Shown here piece by piece: positions 8,095 through 17,280 of a stretch of 64,000 nucleotides of DNA (within the stretch, counting starts at the first letter, position 1; every line of letters begins with the position of its first letter). The translations under genes were made by a program, and so were the position numbers. The DNA lies in contig NZ_QJGZ01000035.1 of NCBI RefSeq assembly GCF_003254585.1, positions 62,001 through 126,000 of the forward strand. The letters are read 5' to 3'. The DNA is from Flavobacterium sharifuzzamanii. Lineage in GTDB: Bacteria; Bacteroidota; Bacteroidia; Flavobacteriales; Flavobacteriaceae. The notes under the pieces were generated by a model. The model was not told where the DNA came from and made no database searches. It saw nothing but the letters and a program-made list of their open reading frames with translations.

Positions 8095-8958
8095 TTAAGC
8101 TTCCCACTCACCTTTAGCTACAAACTGAGCTTTTCCTCCTATTCTAATATCAAAAAGATCTGCGTTTAATTTTCCATCAAAATAAATTTCAGACGGGCGC
8201 CCGATGTAATCTCCCTGATGATTTGTCAATTTAAATTCAGGTTTGTGGTATTTTAATAAAAAAGCCTGCAAACAAGTACTAGCACTGCCTGTTGCTGCAT
8301 CTTCTACCAACTGATTATGCTCAACACATAACATTCTGCTGAACAGTTTTTCTCCTTCCAAATAATAGAAATACAAACCTCTATGATCTGTTTTGCAGTG
8401 CTGTTTCATCCATTCATCAGCTTTATCTTTATCCAAAACCAAATTTTCAAGAGCTCTTTTACTGCTTAATCCGACCATCACAAAAGCACTTCCTGTTGTC
8501 ACTTCCTGAATAGGAAATTGATTTTCGAAATCGCTTACTTGCAGGTTACTAAAAAAGGTGAAATCTATTTTCGAAAAAGTGTCCCAAAACTTTGGCTGAG
8601 CTGCTTTTAGCCAAATCAAATCTTCGGTTTTATTAATTGCAATTGGTCCAATCGGAACTTCTAATTTTATTTCGTTAGGCGAATTTTCAAAAACCTTATT
8701 CATCAAAACCCAAGAAGTCCCAATAATCGGATGACCCGCAAATTGCATTTCGTGAGCTGGTGTAAAAATCCTAATTTCTGCTTTATTATTGGCTTTATCC
8801 AGTTTGGTTACAAATGTGCTTTCCGCAAAATTAATCTCGCGTGCCATCTGCTGCATTTGTTCTGTACTTAGATTTTCTGCATCCATAAAAACCGCCAGCT
8901 GATTTCCAGCATATTTTTTATCGGCAAAAACATCAACTATGTAAAAAGGTAAACTCAT
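8095..8958 (-). CDS. PhzF family isomerase/epimerase
   Basis: A 287-residue PhzF-fold protein (two hot-dog-like halves), a family of cofactor-free isomerases and epimerases. Diagnostic motifs are GNQLAVF near the start, FAESTFV with the catalytic Glu, MQFAGHPIIGT and, in the second half, EDAATGSASTCLQAFL. The substrate is not predictable, and there are no phenazine genes nearby, so a phenazine role is unlikely. The open frame extends nine codons further to 8985, but MSLPFYIVDVFAD at 8958 is the canonical family start. It follows the TPR gene on the same strand with an inverted repeat between them. Confidence 0.85.
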   Translation of the reverse strand: MSLPFYIVDVFADKKYAGNQLAVFMDAENLSTEQMQQMAREINFAESTFVTKLDKANNKAEIRIFTPAHEMQFAGHPIIGTSWVLMNKVFENSPNEIKLEVPIGPIAINKTEDLIWLKAAQPKFWDTFSKIDFTFFSNLQVSDFENQFPIQEVTTGSAFVMVGLSSKRALENLVLDKDKADEWMKQHCKTDHRGLYFYYLEGEKLFSRMLCVEHNQLVEDAATGSASTCLQAFLLKYHKPEFKLTNHQGDYIGRPSEIYFDGKLNADLFDIRIGGKAQFVAKGEWEA

Positions 8959-8977
8959 TTCTTTCTTCTTTTCTTTT

Positions 8978-9017
8978 AGAAGCAAGAGAAAAGACTTTAT
9001 CTAAAAATCTTGCTTCT
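8978..9017 (-). terminator. Inverted repeat between TPR gene and PhzF gene
   Basis: AGAAGCAAGA (8978-8987) pairs exactly with TCTTGCTTCT (9008-9017). The 10-base stem has a 20-base loop and lies 25 bases past the TPR stop. It has no strong T-run and lies just before the PhzF start, so it may attenuate rather than fully terminate. Confidence 0.45.
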
Positions 9018-9041
9018 TGTCTTTTTCTTCTATTATTCTCT

Positions 9042-12000
9042 CTATCTATTAATCGACGAATTTGTTTTAGACTCTTCCGCTTTAATAGCTCCTAATTCTT
9101 TTTTCGCTTCTTCAACAACATCTGGATAATCTGTAAAGTTGTTGATTACGTTATCTAAAATATATGTCGCTTGATAACTGTCTTTTAACCCGTAGAAGTT
9201 TTTCGCCATCAATACCAAACCTTTTGCTCCGTAATATTTGTAAGCCGAATAGCTTTTTGCTAATTTCTGAACTGCAGTATTCGAAGCATCAAATTTTCCT
9301 TCTTTCGTTTTAAAGTACGCATCATAATATAAAGCTTCAGCTGCCAATTCTCCTTTTGAAGTCGACAATAATTTAGCGTAAGCTGTTTTAGCTTTATCTT
9401 CATTTCCTGTTTGAATCGCCGCTCTTGCAACAATGATTTGAGCATCGGCTTTTACTCCTGCATCAGATTTTGCATTTTCTAAAACTTTTTCAGCAGCAGT
9501 AACCGAATTGTCATAATCTTTTTTGTCATAATAGCATTTCATCAAGTTTGCCTGCGCGAAAGTTTTGTTCTGCGGATAATCTGCTTCACTTTCTAAACGT
9601 TTTAAAACCGGAATTGCTTTATCACAATCTTTTGCTTTTAAGTAAATCTGAGCCAATCTATTTAAAGCCTGTTCTGTAAATTCATTTCTAGGCTGATCAA
9701 TCACATATTGATAATTTGATGTAGATTTTGTTTCAGAACCTTCAGCGTAATATAGTTGCGCCAAATAGAAATTAGCCTCTAAAGCGTGTAATCCCGCTGG
9801 GAATTTGCTCACGTAACCACCAAAACCTGTAATCGCAGCTTTGCTGTTATTTTGGCTATATTGTTTGAAAGCAGCATCGTAAGTGTCGTTGTCTAATTCA
9901 GCATCTGAAACTTCAACAAAATCTAAAGTACGAACCCAAGTTGCATATTCGTCTACTTTTCCTGAATCAACATAAATTAATCTTGCTGTTGCTACTGCTT
10001 CTAAAGCCTCTGGTGTTTTTGGGAATTCTGCAGCAACTTTTTTAAATTTCGTTAAAGCCTGTTCATCGCGATCAGAATTATAATAAATCAAACCTTGTTT
10101 TAGAATTGCTTTTGAAGTAAAAGATCCGTTTTGGAATTCTGAAATTAATTGGTCATACGTTTTCAAGGCTTGATCGTTTTTCTTTTCTGCAACATAAGTA
10201 TTTCCTAATTCAAACAAGGCATCATCTCTGTAAGACGATTTTTTGTACATCTGAAGAAAATTATTCAATTCATCAACTTTCTTAGCATTATTTGACAAAA
10301 ACCCGTAAGAAAGTGCTTTTTGAAACTGCGCATAATCTGCATCTACACCTTTTGCGGCAATTGCTTTTGCATAAGCCTCGTTTGCAGCGCTATATTTTGA
10401 AGTTACAAAACGACAGTCACCCAAACGCAAATAAGAATCATTTAAACGAACTTTATCTGAAGGTGAATTATCGATCTGCGCTTGAAATGAATTTGCAGCC
10501 TGATCGTAATCTTTCAATTTAAAATACGTGTAACCAATATTATAATTAATGTTTTTATATTCATCTGTAGATTTTGCAGCAGCCATTCCAGCAAATTGCT
10601 TGTAAGTCAATAAAGCATTTTGCATATCATCATTCAGATATTCTGTTTCTGCTTTCCAGAAAGTGGCACGAGCCGCAAACTCAGGAGTTTTTTGTTCGCT
10701 GATAGCATTTTTGAACATTTTACCCGCTTCTTGGTAATTATTTTCATTGTACAATTCCAATCCGCGATAAAAAAGCACTTTTTGGTACGCTGCTTTATTT
10801 TCAGCAGTTCTATTTTTTTCTAATAAAACCAGTGCTTCTTTGTAATTTTTAGAAGAAATATAAGAATCAACCAACAGTTTTTCTACCTCAGCACGGCTTG
10901 AATTATTTGGATATTTTTTAAGAAAATCTAGTAAAATACCTGGAACAGCTTGATAGGCATTTCCGATATCATAACTCAATTTAGCGTAATTTAAAGCGGC
11001 ATCTTCTTGAATTTGTGCGTTAAAATCCATTTCAGAAGCATTCTTGAAAGCATTTAAAGCTTCTTGCTTTTTACCCGTATTTAAATAACTTAAACCTAAA
11101 TGGTAATATGCATTCTGCGCAACAAAATCTTTTCCTTCAATAATTTTATTAAACTGAGAAATTGCTTTTTCGTAGTCTTTCTGTTCATAATATGCGTATC
11201 CTAATTGATAAAAATCGGTGTTGTTCCATTTTCCTTTTTTACCCGCATATTGTTCCAAATACGGAATTGCTTTTCCGTATTGCTTTAAGTTGAAATAACT
11301 CTCTCCAATAATTTTATTCAGTTCCGATTTTTCAATATCGTTCGATTTGTTCATGGCAACCAATCCTAAATCAATCGCTTTTTGGAAATTTCCTAATTTG
11401 AAATTCATATCGGCTTGATAATACGACAGTTTTTCTTTGTATTTTTCTTCGCCCGAAACCTCATCAAAATATTTTGTTGCCTCTTTATAATCGTCGCCTT
11501 CATAAGCCATAAAACCTAAGTAATATTTGGCTTGAGAACCATATTCTTTAGAATTGACAACTTTATTAAAATAATTGGTGGCTTCTTTTTTCTTTTTAGC
11601 ATTAAAATAGCTGTAGCCTTTCATGAAGTTAAACTTATCCGATTCGGTTTTACTCATGTAGCTTTCGTCTACTTTATCAAACCATTGCAATGCTTTTGGG
11701 TAATTTCCCTGCTCGAAGAAAAATTGAGCAGCCTCGATATAAGCCTGGTTTTGTTTGGTGCTTGTCGGATAATCATTTACAAATTGTTCCACCAAAGCAT
11801 CAGCATTTGCTTTGTTTGTTCTTATAGCACAATTGGCAATGTAGAAAGCACAATCAGATTGCACTTCTTCGTTTGTGGCATTGTATTTTACTTTTTCAAA
11901 AATCAATTGAGCCGAAGCATATTGTTTATCATTATATAAAGCCAGTGCTTTGTCAAAATCCTTTAATTCGTAAGTATAAATAGCCGATTTCTGTGCCGAA

Positions 12001-12056
12001 ACTATTGTCGAAGTAAGGAGAATTTGGAATATAAAGAACCTGGATAGTTTACGCAT
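9042..12056 (-). CDS. Large exported tetratricopeptide-repeat protein
   Basis: A 1004-residue protein with a signal peptide (about 1-21, cut after TIVSA) followed by TPR-type helical pairs along almost the whole length. Typical repeats are YAYYEQKDYEKAISQFNKII, YYHLGLSYLNTGKKQEALNAF and YNIGYTYFKLKDYDQAANSF. Such arrays bind proteins. In Bacteroidota similar periplasmic proteins serve envelope assembly or secretion, but I cannot name this one. It is divergent from ftsE. A TACTTTTG -7 box lies about 22 bases before the ATG. The plug-less barrel two genes downstream is a candidate partner by context only. Confidence 0.85.
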   Translation of the reverse strand: MRKLSRFFIFQILLTSTIVSAQKSAIYTYELKDFDKALALYNDKQYASAQLIFEKVKYNATNEEVQSDCAFYIANCAIRTNKANADALVEQFVNDYPTSTKQNQAYIEAAQFFFEQGNYPKALQWFDKVDESYMSKTESDKFNFMKGYSYFNAKKKKEATNYFNKVVNSKEYGSQAKYYLGFMAYEGDDYKEATKYFDEVSGEEKYKEKLSYYQADMNFKLGNFQKAIDLGLVAMNKSNDIEKSELNKIIGESYFNLKQYGKAIPYLEQYAGKKGKWNNTDFYQLGYAYYEQKDYEKAISQFNKIIEGKDFVAQNAYYHLGLSYLNTGKKQEALNAFKNASEMDFNAQIQEDAALNYAKLSYDIGNAYQAVPGILLDFLKKYPNNSSRAEVEKLLVDSYISSKNYKEALVLLEKNRTAENKAAYQKVLFYRGLELYNENNYQEAGKMFKNAISEQKTPEFAARATFWKAETEYLNDDMQNALLTYKQFAGMAAAKSTDEYKNINYNIGYTYFKLKDYDQAANSFQAQIDNSPSDKVRLNDSYLRLGDCRFVTSKYSAANEAYAKAIAAKGVDADYAQFQKALSYGFLSNNAKKVDELNNFLQMYKKSSYRDDALFELGNTYVAEKKNDQALKTYDQLISEFQNGSFTSKAILKQGLIYYNSDRDEQALTKFKKVAAEFPKTPEALEAVATARLIYVDSGKVDEYATWVRTLDFVEVSDAELDNDTYDAAFKQYSQNNSKAAITGFGGYVSKFPAGLHALEANFYLAQLYYAEGSETKSTSNYQYVIDQPRNEFTEQALNRLAQIYLKAKDCDKAIPVLKRLESEADYPQNKTFAQANLMKCYYDKKDYDNSVTAAEKVLENAKSDAGVKADAQIIVARAAIQTGNEDKAKTAYAKLLSTSKGELAAEALYYDAYFKTKEGKFDASNTAVQKLAKSYSAYKYYGAKGLVLMAKNFYGLKDSYQATYILDNVINNFTDYPDVVEEAKKELGAIKAEESKTNSSINR

Positions 12057-12077
12057 TTTGATTAATATTTAGGTATT

Positions 12078-12085
12078 CAAAAGTA
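12078..12085 (-). promoter_or_regulatory. -7 box upstream of the TPR gene
   Basis: TACTTTTG on the minus strand matches TAnnTTTG and lies 22 bases before the ATG at 12056. I found no good -33 TTTG at the usual distance. Confidence 0.45.
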
Positions 12086-12298
12086 TCATTTTATACGCTT
12101 TATAACGAAACGTTTTTAGGTTTTATTATAAACAAATTAATAATCGTTTATGATTTTAAGGTTTAATAAACTTCAATTTATTGGTTCTCAAACTTTCTAA
12201 AACATTTCATTTTTTAAACTTTTTCCTAAGAAATGATTGAAATTTATTTTGAATACAAACGTTATCTTATTACTTTTACCATTCAAACCAATTTTATT

Positions 12299-12982
12299 AT
12301 GTCACAAACCGTACTGTCTCTAAAAGAAGTCACTATATATCAAGAAGGAAGAAAAATTATATCTCACATTAATTTGGATGTTAATCATGGTGAGTTTATC
12401 TACATTATCGGGAAAACTGGTTCTGGAAAAAGTAGTTTTCTAAAAACTTTATATGCTGACTTACCTTTAATTGAAGGTGAAGGACATATTGTTGAATTTG
12501 ATTTGGCTACTTTAAAAGAAAAAGATATTCCGTATTTGAGACGTAAAATCGGAATTGTATTTCAGGATTTCAAACTGCTTCCTGACCGTTCTATAAAAGA
12601 CAATATGCTTTTTGTTCTAAAAGCAACTGGCTGGGTAGAAAAAGAAGCAATGGAACATAAAATTGATGAAGTTTTGGACAAAGTAGGCATGAAAGATTTT
12701 GTAAACAAAATGCCTCATCAGCTTTCTGGCGGAGAACAGCAACGTGTTGCTATTGCAAGAGCATTGCTTAACGATCCTGAATTTATTTTGGCCGACGAAC
12801 CAACAGGAAACCTTGATCCTCAAACAAGTTCTGAAGTATTAGAAGTATTAAAAGCAATCAATGCCGCTGGTAAAACTATCATTATGGCAACTCACGATTA
12901 TGCTTTATTAATGAAATTCCCATCTAAGACTTTGAAATGTGAAGATGAAAGAATCTTCGAAGTGGTGCAAAGAAGCGTATAA
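12299..12982 (+). CDS. ftsE: Cell-division ATP-binding protein FtsE
   Basis: A 227-residue ABC ATPase. It has Walker [11 protein letters not shown]-loop [12 protein letters not shown], signature [16 protein letters not shown], Walker [12 protein letters not shown] and the switch His in ATHD. The D-loop wording and [11 protein letters not shown] after the Q-loop are characteristic of FtsE, which with FtsX regulates peptidoglycan hydrolases at the division site. No ftsX is adjacent. The open frame begins at 12233, but [11 protein letters not shown] at 12299 matches the family start. Its stop overlaps the ATG of the next glycosyltransferase (TAATG), so the two are probably co-translated. That is an unusual link between division and a polysaccharide cluster. 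Confidence 0.9.
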   Translation: MSQTVLSLKEVTIYQEGRKIISHINLDVNHGEFIYIIGKTGSGKSSFLKTLYADLPLIEGEGHIVEFDLATLKEKDIPYLRRKIGIVFQDFKLLPDRSIKDNMLFVLKATGWVEKEAMEHKIDEVLDKVGMKDFVNKMPHQLSGGEQQRVAIARALLNDPEFILADEPTGNLDPQTSSEVLEVLKAINAAGKTIIMATHDYALLMKFPSKTLKCEDERIFEVVQRSV

Positions 12983-13866
12983 TGCTTTCTATTTTAATTC
13001 CGGTTTACAATTATGATGTTTCTAAACTTGTTTTAGAACTTAAACATCAGGCTGATGATTTAGGAATTATATATGAAATCATTGTTCAGGATGATAGCAG
13101 CAGGAAATTTGTCGAAGAAAACAATCAGATAAATTCTTTAGAAAACTGCCTTTTTTCTATTAATAACGAAAATTTAGGAAGAGGCAGAAACATCAATTCT
13201 TTATGCTCTAAATCAAAATATAATTATGTTTTGATTATGGAAGCCGATGCCTTTCCAGAAAGTAAATCATATCTTAAAAATTATATTGATTTGTTATCAA
13301 AAGCGCCAGATGTCATTTTTGGAGGCGTTAAATACTCAGACAGCATTCCTTCGCAAGAAAAAATACTTCGATGGAAATATGGAAGAAATAGAGAAATTAG
13401 ATCTTTGAGTCAAAGACTTCAAAACAATTATGATTTCGTTTTTACATGGAATCTACTTTTAAAAAGAGAAATTCTTCTACAATATCCTTTTCCTGAGTTT
13501 ATTAACGAATATGGTTATGAAGATCTTGTTTTTATAAAAAAACTTCGATTAAACTCAGTTCCTATTACTCATATTGAAAATTTACTAATTCATTGTAATG
13601 ATGAAAATAGCGTAGACTTTCTCAATAAAACCGAAAAGGCCGTTAGAAATCTTTACAACTTAATTTGTTCTGGAAAAATTGATTCAAAAGACGTTAAACT
13701 AACTAAGGTTTATCTAATTTTAGAAAAGCTTCATTTAGACGGAATTTTCAAAGCAATTTACAAAGCAAATAAAAAACAGATAATCAATAATTTAACTTCA
13801 AAAAATCCTAGTTTGCATGTGTTAGATTTTTATAAATTGGGTTATTATTGCGATTTAAAACAATAA
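12982..13866 (+). CDS. Glycosyltransferase family 2 (GT-A fold)
   Basis: A 294-residue GT2-type enzyme. It starts with the first Rossmann strand ILIPVYNYD, then VQDDSS. It has the ENLGRGRNIN motif and an acidic metal-site segment EADAFPES near residue 88, followed by GYEDLVF, which fits the acceptor-side ED motif. No membrane segments, so it probably works on the inner face of the cytoplasmic membrane on a lipid-linked glycan. The donor sugar is unknown. It overlaps ftsE by one base and is followed 6 bases later by a second GT2. Confidence 0.85.
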   Translation: MLSILIPVYNYDVSKLVLELKHQADDLGIIYEIIVQDDSSRKFVEENNQINSLENCLFSINNENLGRGRNINSLCSKSKYNYVLIMEADAFPESKSYLKNYIDLLSKAPDVIFGGVKYSDSIPSQEKILRWKYGRNREIRSLSQRLQNNYDFVFTWNLLLKREILLQYPFPEFINEYGYEDLVFIKKLRLNSVPITHIENLLIHCNDENSVDFLNKTEKAVRNLYNLICSGKIDSKDVKLTKVYLILEKLHLDGIFKAIYKANKKQIINNLTSKNPSLHVLDFYKLGYYCDLKQ

Positions 13867-13872
13867 ATTGTT

Positions 13873-14808
13873 ATGGCTTTCTTTTCTGTTGTTATTCCTT
13901 TATTCAATAAAGCAAATCATATCGAAACCACAATAAAAAGTATTCTCAGCCAGAGTTTTACTGATTATGAAATTATTGTAATAAACGATGGATCGACTGA
14001 CAATGGCGAAGCTTTAGTACGTGGTTTTAATGATGACAGAATACAAGTTTACAATCAAAAAAATCAAGGCGTTTCTATTGCACGAAATCTCGGAATAGAA
14101 AAATCAAAAGGCAGACTGATTGCATTTATGGATGCAGACGATTTTTGGTTTCCAGATCATTTACAGGAACTAGCTAATTTATTTCAAGACTTTCCTGATT
14201 GTGGCATTTATTGTTCGCGTCATAAAATCAGAATTTCAAAAAAACATTTTAAAATTCCTGTTTATAATGGGATCAATGAATCTTTTAGAGGAATTGTTCC
14301 TGATTATTTTTTCTCAAACAGACCTTTTAGAATTACGTGGACTTCATCTCTGGCAATTCCAAAGGAAATAATAGAAAAAATTGGAGGATTTACACCAAAT
14401 GTAACAAATGGTCAGGATTTAGAATTATGGACTAAAATTGGGATAAAATATCCTGTTGCCATCACAAATAAAACAACAGCTATTTATAATTTCGACATTC
14501 CAAATAGTGTTACCAAAAATCACGTAAACTCAATGAAGTTAATGGATTTTGAACAATTTAAACGTTCAGAAAAAGAAAATCCTTCTCTTAAGAGCTTTCT
14601 CGATTTATACCGAATTGAATATGGTCTGCGCTATTATATTTTTGGAAATAAAGAAAAAGCAAGCTTTTATTTAAAAGATGTTGACCCGCAAAATATTAGT
14701 TTAAAAATTCAGCTTTTATTAAAAATGCCTTCTGTTTTTCTACGCTTATTTTTAAAATCAAAAAACACTTTAAAAAGAATTGGGTTTGATTTTTCTATCT
14801 ACGATTAG
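13873..14808 (+). CDS. Glycosyltransferase family 2
   Basis: A 311-residue GT-A enzyme with FFSVVIPLFNKANHI at the N-terminus, VINDGSTDNG, NQGVSIARNLG and the metal-binding DADDFW. The acceptor-side motif is NGQDLELW. The C-terminal 60 residues are basic and helical and may bind membrane. The tail overlaps the 3' end of the convergent FdtA-like gene by 14 bases. It belongs to the ftsE-led plus-strand string. Confidence 0.88.
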   Translation: MAFFSVVIPLFNKANHIETTIKSILSQSFTDYEIIVINDGSTDNGEALVRGFNDDRIQVYNQKNQGVSIARNLGIEKSKGRLIAFMDADDFWFPDHLQELANLFQDFPDCGIYCSRHKIRISKKHFKIPVYNGINESFRGIVPDYFFSNRPFRITWTSSLAIPKEIIEKIGGFTPNVTNGQDLELWTKIGIKYPVAITNKTTAIYNFDIPNSVTKNHVNSMKLMDFEQFKRSEKENPSLKSFLDLYRIEYGLRYYIFGNKEKASFYLKDVDPQNISLKIQLLLKMPSVFLRLFLKSKNTLKRIGFDFSIYD

Positions 14809-15208
14809 CATATTCTACAAATTCATCAAAATCCCGAATGTAGTCCTCTTCAATATACACTTCCGAAGCTACAACCAAACAAATCGAACCTGATGAAAAA
14901 TTTCTAAGTTCTCTCCAAATCCCAGATTTAATCAAGAGACCTTCATAAGGTTTGTTTAAAGTAATAATTGTTTCTTCTTTCCCGTCATTTAAAACCACAT
15001 CAAAACTACCACTTAGAGCGACTAGAAACTGTTGCAAATCTTTATGCGCATGTCCGCCTCGCTCCGATCCCGTTGGCACATCATATAAATAATAAACCCT
15101 CTTAATTTCAAAAGGAACTGTACCATTCTCTATTACAGATAAATTTCCTCTTCGCTCCTCAATTTTAGGGATTGAGATAATTTGTATTCCGTTATTATTT
15201 ATTTTCAT
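14795..15208 (-). CDS. FdtA/QdtA-like sugar 3,4-ketoisomerase (cupin)
   Basis: A 137-residue single-domain cupin of the WxcM/FdtA group, which isomerises dTDP-4-keto-6-deoxyglucose to the 3-keto sugar on the way to 3-amino-3,6-dideoxyhexoses. Signatures are RRGNLSVIE, the RVYYLYDVP strand, ERGGHAHKDLQQFLVAL with the active-site histidines, and GIWRELRNFS. The aminotransferase partner expected for this pathway is the DegT gene at 21451-22551. rmlA/rmlB are not in the window. The ATG at 15208 is chosen because the longer frame needs a TTG. It overlaps the end of the upstream glycosyltransferase by 14 bases. Which isomer is formed cannot be read from sequence. Confidence 0.85.
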   Translation of the reverse strand: MKINNNGIQIISIPKIEERRGNLSVIENGTVPFEIKRVYYLYDVPTGSERGGHAHKDLQQFLVALSGSFDVVLNDGKEETIITLNKPYEGLLIKSGIWRELRNFSSGSICLVVASEVYIEEDYIRDFDEFVEYANRR

Positions 15209-16028
15209 CCTGGATTTGTTCAAATTTTATATGCCCTTTTTTTGCAATTGTCAGAAGGCTTTTGATGTTTTTAAATTTAATATTGTTTTGTTTTAAATCA
15301 AAAAAGAGTTTGATATACAGCCAAAAAAGATATTTCTTTTTAAAGATTCTCGAAAACAAAGCGCCTTGTATGTAATATTTATCATTGATGCTTTTCTTTT
15401 CTGAAGAAGTCTGGTTTTTATGGATTACAATTATTTGAGGTTCAAAAACAAGCTGTTTCTGTTTTGCTTTCAAATCAGATAAAAAAATAGCTTCTTCTCC
15501 CATTTCAAAAACGGCTCCTAAGCCAAAATTTTCATCAAATGAAACTTTCGATTCATTAATAATCTTTTTATTCAAAGTCATTTCTATTGAACTTGAATTC
15601 AGAATATCAAAAATATTCAAATTGGCTTTAGAATCTGAAGGGTATTTTTTAATTAAATTTCCATCTAAATTTTCCGCTTCAAAATTTATTACAGCCGCTT
15701 TAGAGAATTTATTATATGCATCAATTATTTTAACTGCAAATCCCTCTTTATAAACAACATCATCATCAGCAATGACAAGAATTTTTCCGACAGCATTTTC
15801 GAGAGCTAGATTTCGGCTTTTTGCCAATCCTTTTTCAAAAGAATTTACAACTCTGACATTAGCATAATCAGAAGTTAAGATTTTCTCTTTTTGGGTTTGA
15901 TTTATAATTAAAATAGAAAAATTAGAAAAATGCGAATATGGAAACATCGGAACTAAAAAATCCAATGAATTCTGATTCATTGTTGAAATTAAAATTTCGA
16001 TGTCTGTTATGTTGTAAATCTCTTTCAA
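15195..16028 (-). CDS. Glycosyltransferase, GT-A type
   Basis: A 277-residue enzyme with an IEILISTMNQNS first strand, a GLAKSRNLAL helix and the acidic ADDDVVY metal-binding motif near residue 90. The pattern is that of a divergent GT2. It seems to start with TTG at 16028, since the first beta strand lies before the first internal ATG (codon 17). Its 3' end overlaps the FdtA-like gene, so the two are co-transcribed. It is divergent from the GT4 gene at 16140, with a 111-base spacer rich in TGTAA/TTACA words. Confidence 0.75.
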   Translation of the reverse strand: MKEIYNITDIEILISTMNQNSLDFLVPMFPYSHFSNFSILIINQTQKEKILTSDYANVRVVNSFEKGLAKSRNLALENAVGKILVIADDDVVYKEGFAVKIIDAYNKFSKAAVINFEAENLDGNLIKKYPSDSKANLNIFDILNSSSIEMTLNKKIINESKVSFDENFGLGAVFEMGEEAIFLSDLKAKQKQLVFEPQIIVIHKNQTSSEKKSINDKYYIQGALFSRIFKKKYLFWLYIKLFFDLKQNNIKFKNIKSLLTIAKKGHIKFEQIQDENK

Positions 16029-16139
16029 ATGTTTTTCATCTTAAACAAATGTAATTTTTTTTTACCCTCTACAAAATGTAATTCTGTTTTGTTTTTTAAT
16101 TGTTTTACATTTACTTTTTCTTTTTAACTAACACAGTTT

Positions 16140-17273
16140 ATGCGCATTTTACTGATTGGCGAATACAGCCTTTTACATAACTCTTTAAAGAAAGGGCTAG
16201 CAGAATTAGGACATGAAGTTATTCTGATAGGAAATAGCAATGGCTATAGATGTTATCCTGTTGATTATGATTATGAGGCTAAGTTTTTTAAAAAAGAAAT
16301 TTTCAATATTCCTAGAAAAATCATATTCAAACTCTTCAAATTTGATTTAGTTAGTTTAGAATATGGCATTCGTTTTTACCTATTTTTATCTCCATTACAA
16401 GATTTTGATGTTGTGCAATTTGTTAATGAAGCTTCTATAAAAACAACCAAAAGATTCGAGCTTTACTTAATACAGAAAATAGTAAAAAATAATAAATCCT
16501 TTTTTTTATTATCATGCGGATTAGATTCTATGACTCTTAAGTTTTACACTGAAAACAAAGACTATAAATCTATCTATCAACCTTCTATCAAAAATCCTTC
16601 TAAAGAATTCAACTGGTTTTCCGATTATTTTAAAAAAGGACATATTAAAATTCACAAATACATGATGAGCAATTTCAATGGACTAATTGCCACTGATTTT
16701 GATTATGTTGATGCTGTAAAAAATTATCCTATTTTTTCTGATTTTATTCCTTATCCAATAGATTTAGCCAAATTAACTTTTAAGGAATTAATAATTAAAG
16801 ATAAAATAATTATTTTTTTAGGCATTAACAAATACAGCTATTATCAAAAGGGAATAATTTATTTTGAAAAAGCGCTAAAGCATATACAGGAAAAATATCA
16901 AGACAAAGTAGAAATCATAATTACAAATACAGTTCCTTACCCTATTTATATTGATTTATACAATAAAGCTCATATTCTCCTAGATCAAACCTTTAGTAGA
17001 GATCAGGGTTATAATGCGCTAGAAGCAATGGCAAAAGGAAAAGTGGTATTTACTGGTGCTGAAAACGATTTTACAGAATACTACAAAATTACCGAAAGAG
17101 TCTGCGTAAATGCTCTGCCAGATGTTCATTATCTGGTTCAGGAGTTGTCCTTTTTAATTGAGAACCCAGATGAAATAATAGCTATGGGAAAACGAGCGCG
17201 AGCTTTTGTAGAGAAAGAACACAATTATTTAGAGATTGCTCAAAAATATCTTGATGTTTGGAAAGAGAACTAA
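16140..17273 (+). CDS. Glycosyltransferase, GT-B fold (GT4-like)
   Basis: A 377-residue enzyme. The N-terminal Rossmann domain begins ILLIGEYSLLHNSLKKGL. The C-terminal half has DKIIIFLGINKY, then LLDQTFSRDQGYNALEAMAKGKVV, which carries the E-x7-type nucleotide-sugar motif of GT4 enzymes. No membrane helix. A lone plus-strand gene between two minus-strand groups of the polysaccharide locus. The donor sugar is unknown. Confidence 0.8.
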   Translation: MRILLIGEYSLLHNSLKKGLAELGHEVILIGNSNGYRCYPVDYDYEAKFFKKEIFNIPRKIIFKLFKFDLVSLEYGIRFYLFLSPLQDFDVVQFVNEASIKTTKRFELYLIQKIVKNNKSFFLLSCGLDSMTLKFYTENKDYKSIYQPSIKNPSKEFNWFSDYFKKGHIKIHKYMMSNFNGLIATDFDYVDAVKNYPIFSDFIPYPIDLAKLTFKELIIKDKIIIFLGINKYSYYQKGIIYFEKALKHIQEKYQDKVEIIITNTVPYPIYIDLYNKAHILLDQTFSRDQGYNALEAMAKGKVVFTGAENDFTEYYKITERVCVNALPDVHYLVQELSFLIENPDEIIAMGKRARAFVEKEHNYLEIAQKYLDVWKEN

Positions 17274-17280
17274 ACTAATT

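Noticed and set aside
8095..8958. Phenazine biosynthesis
   Set aside because: PhzF-fold proteins are widespread isomerases and no other phenazine gene is present.
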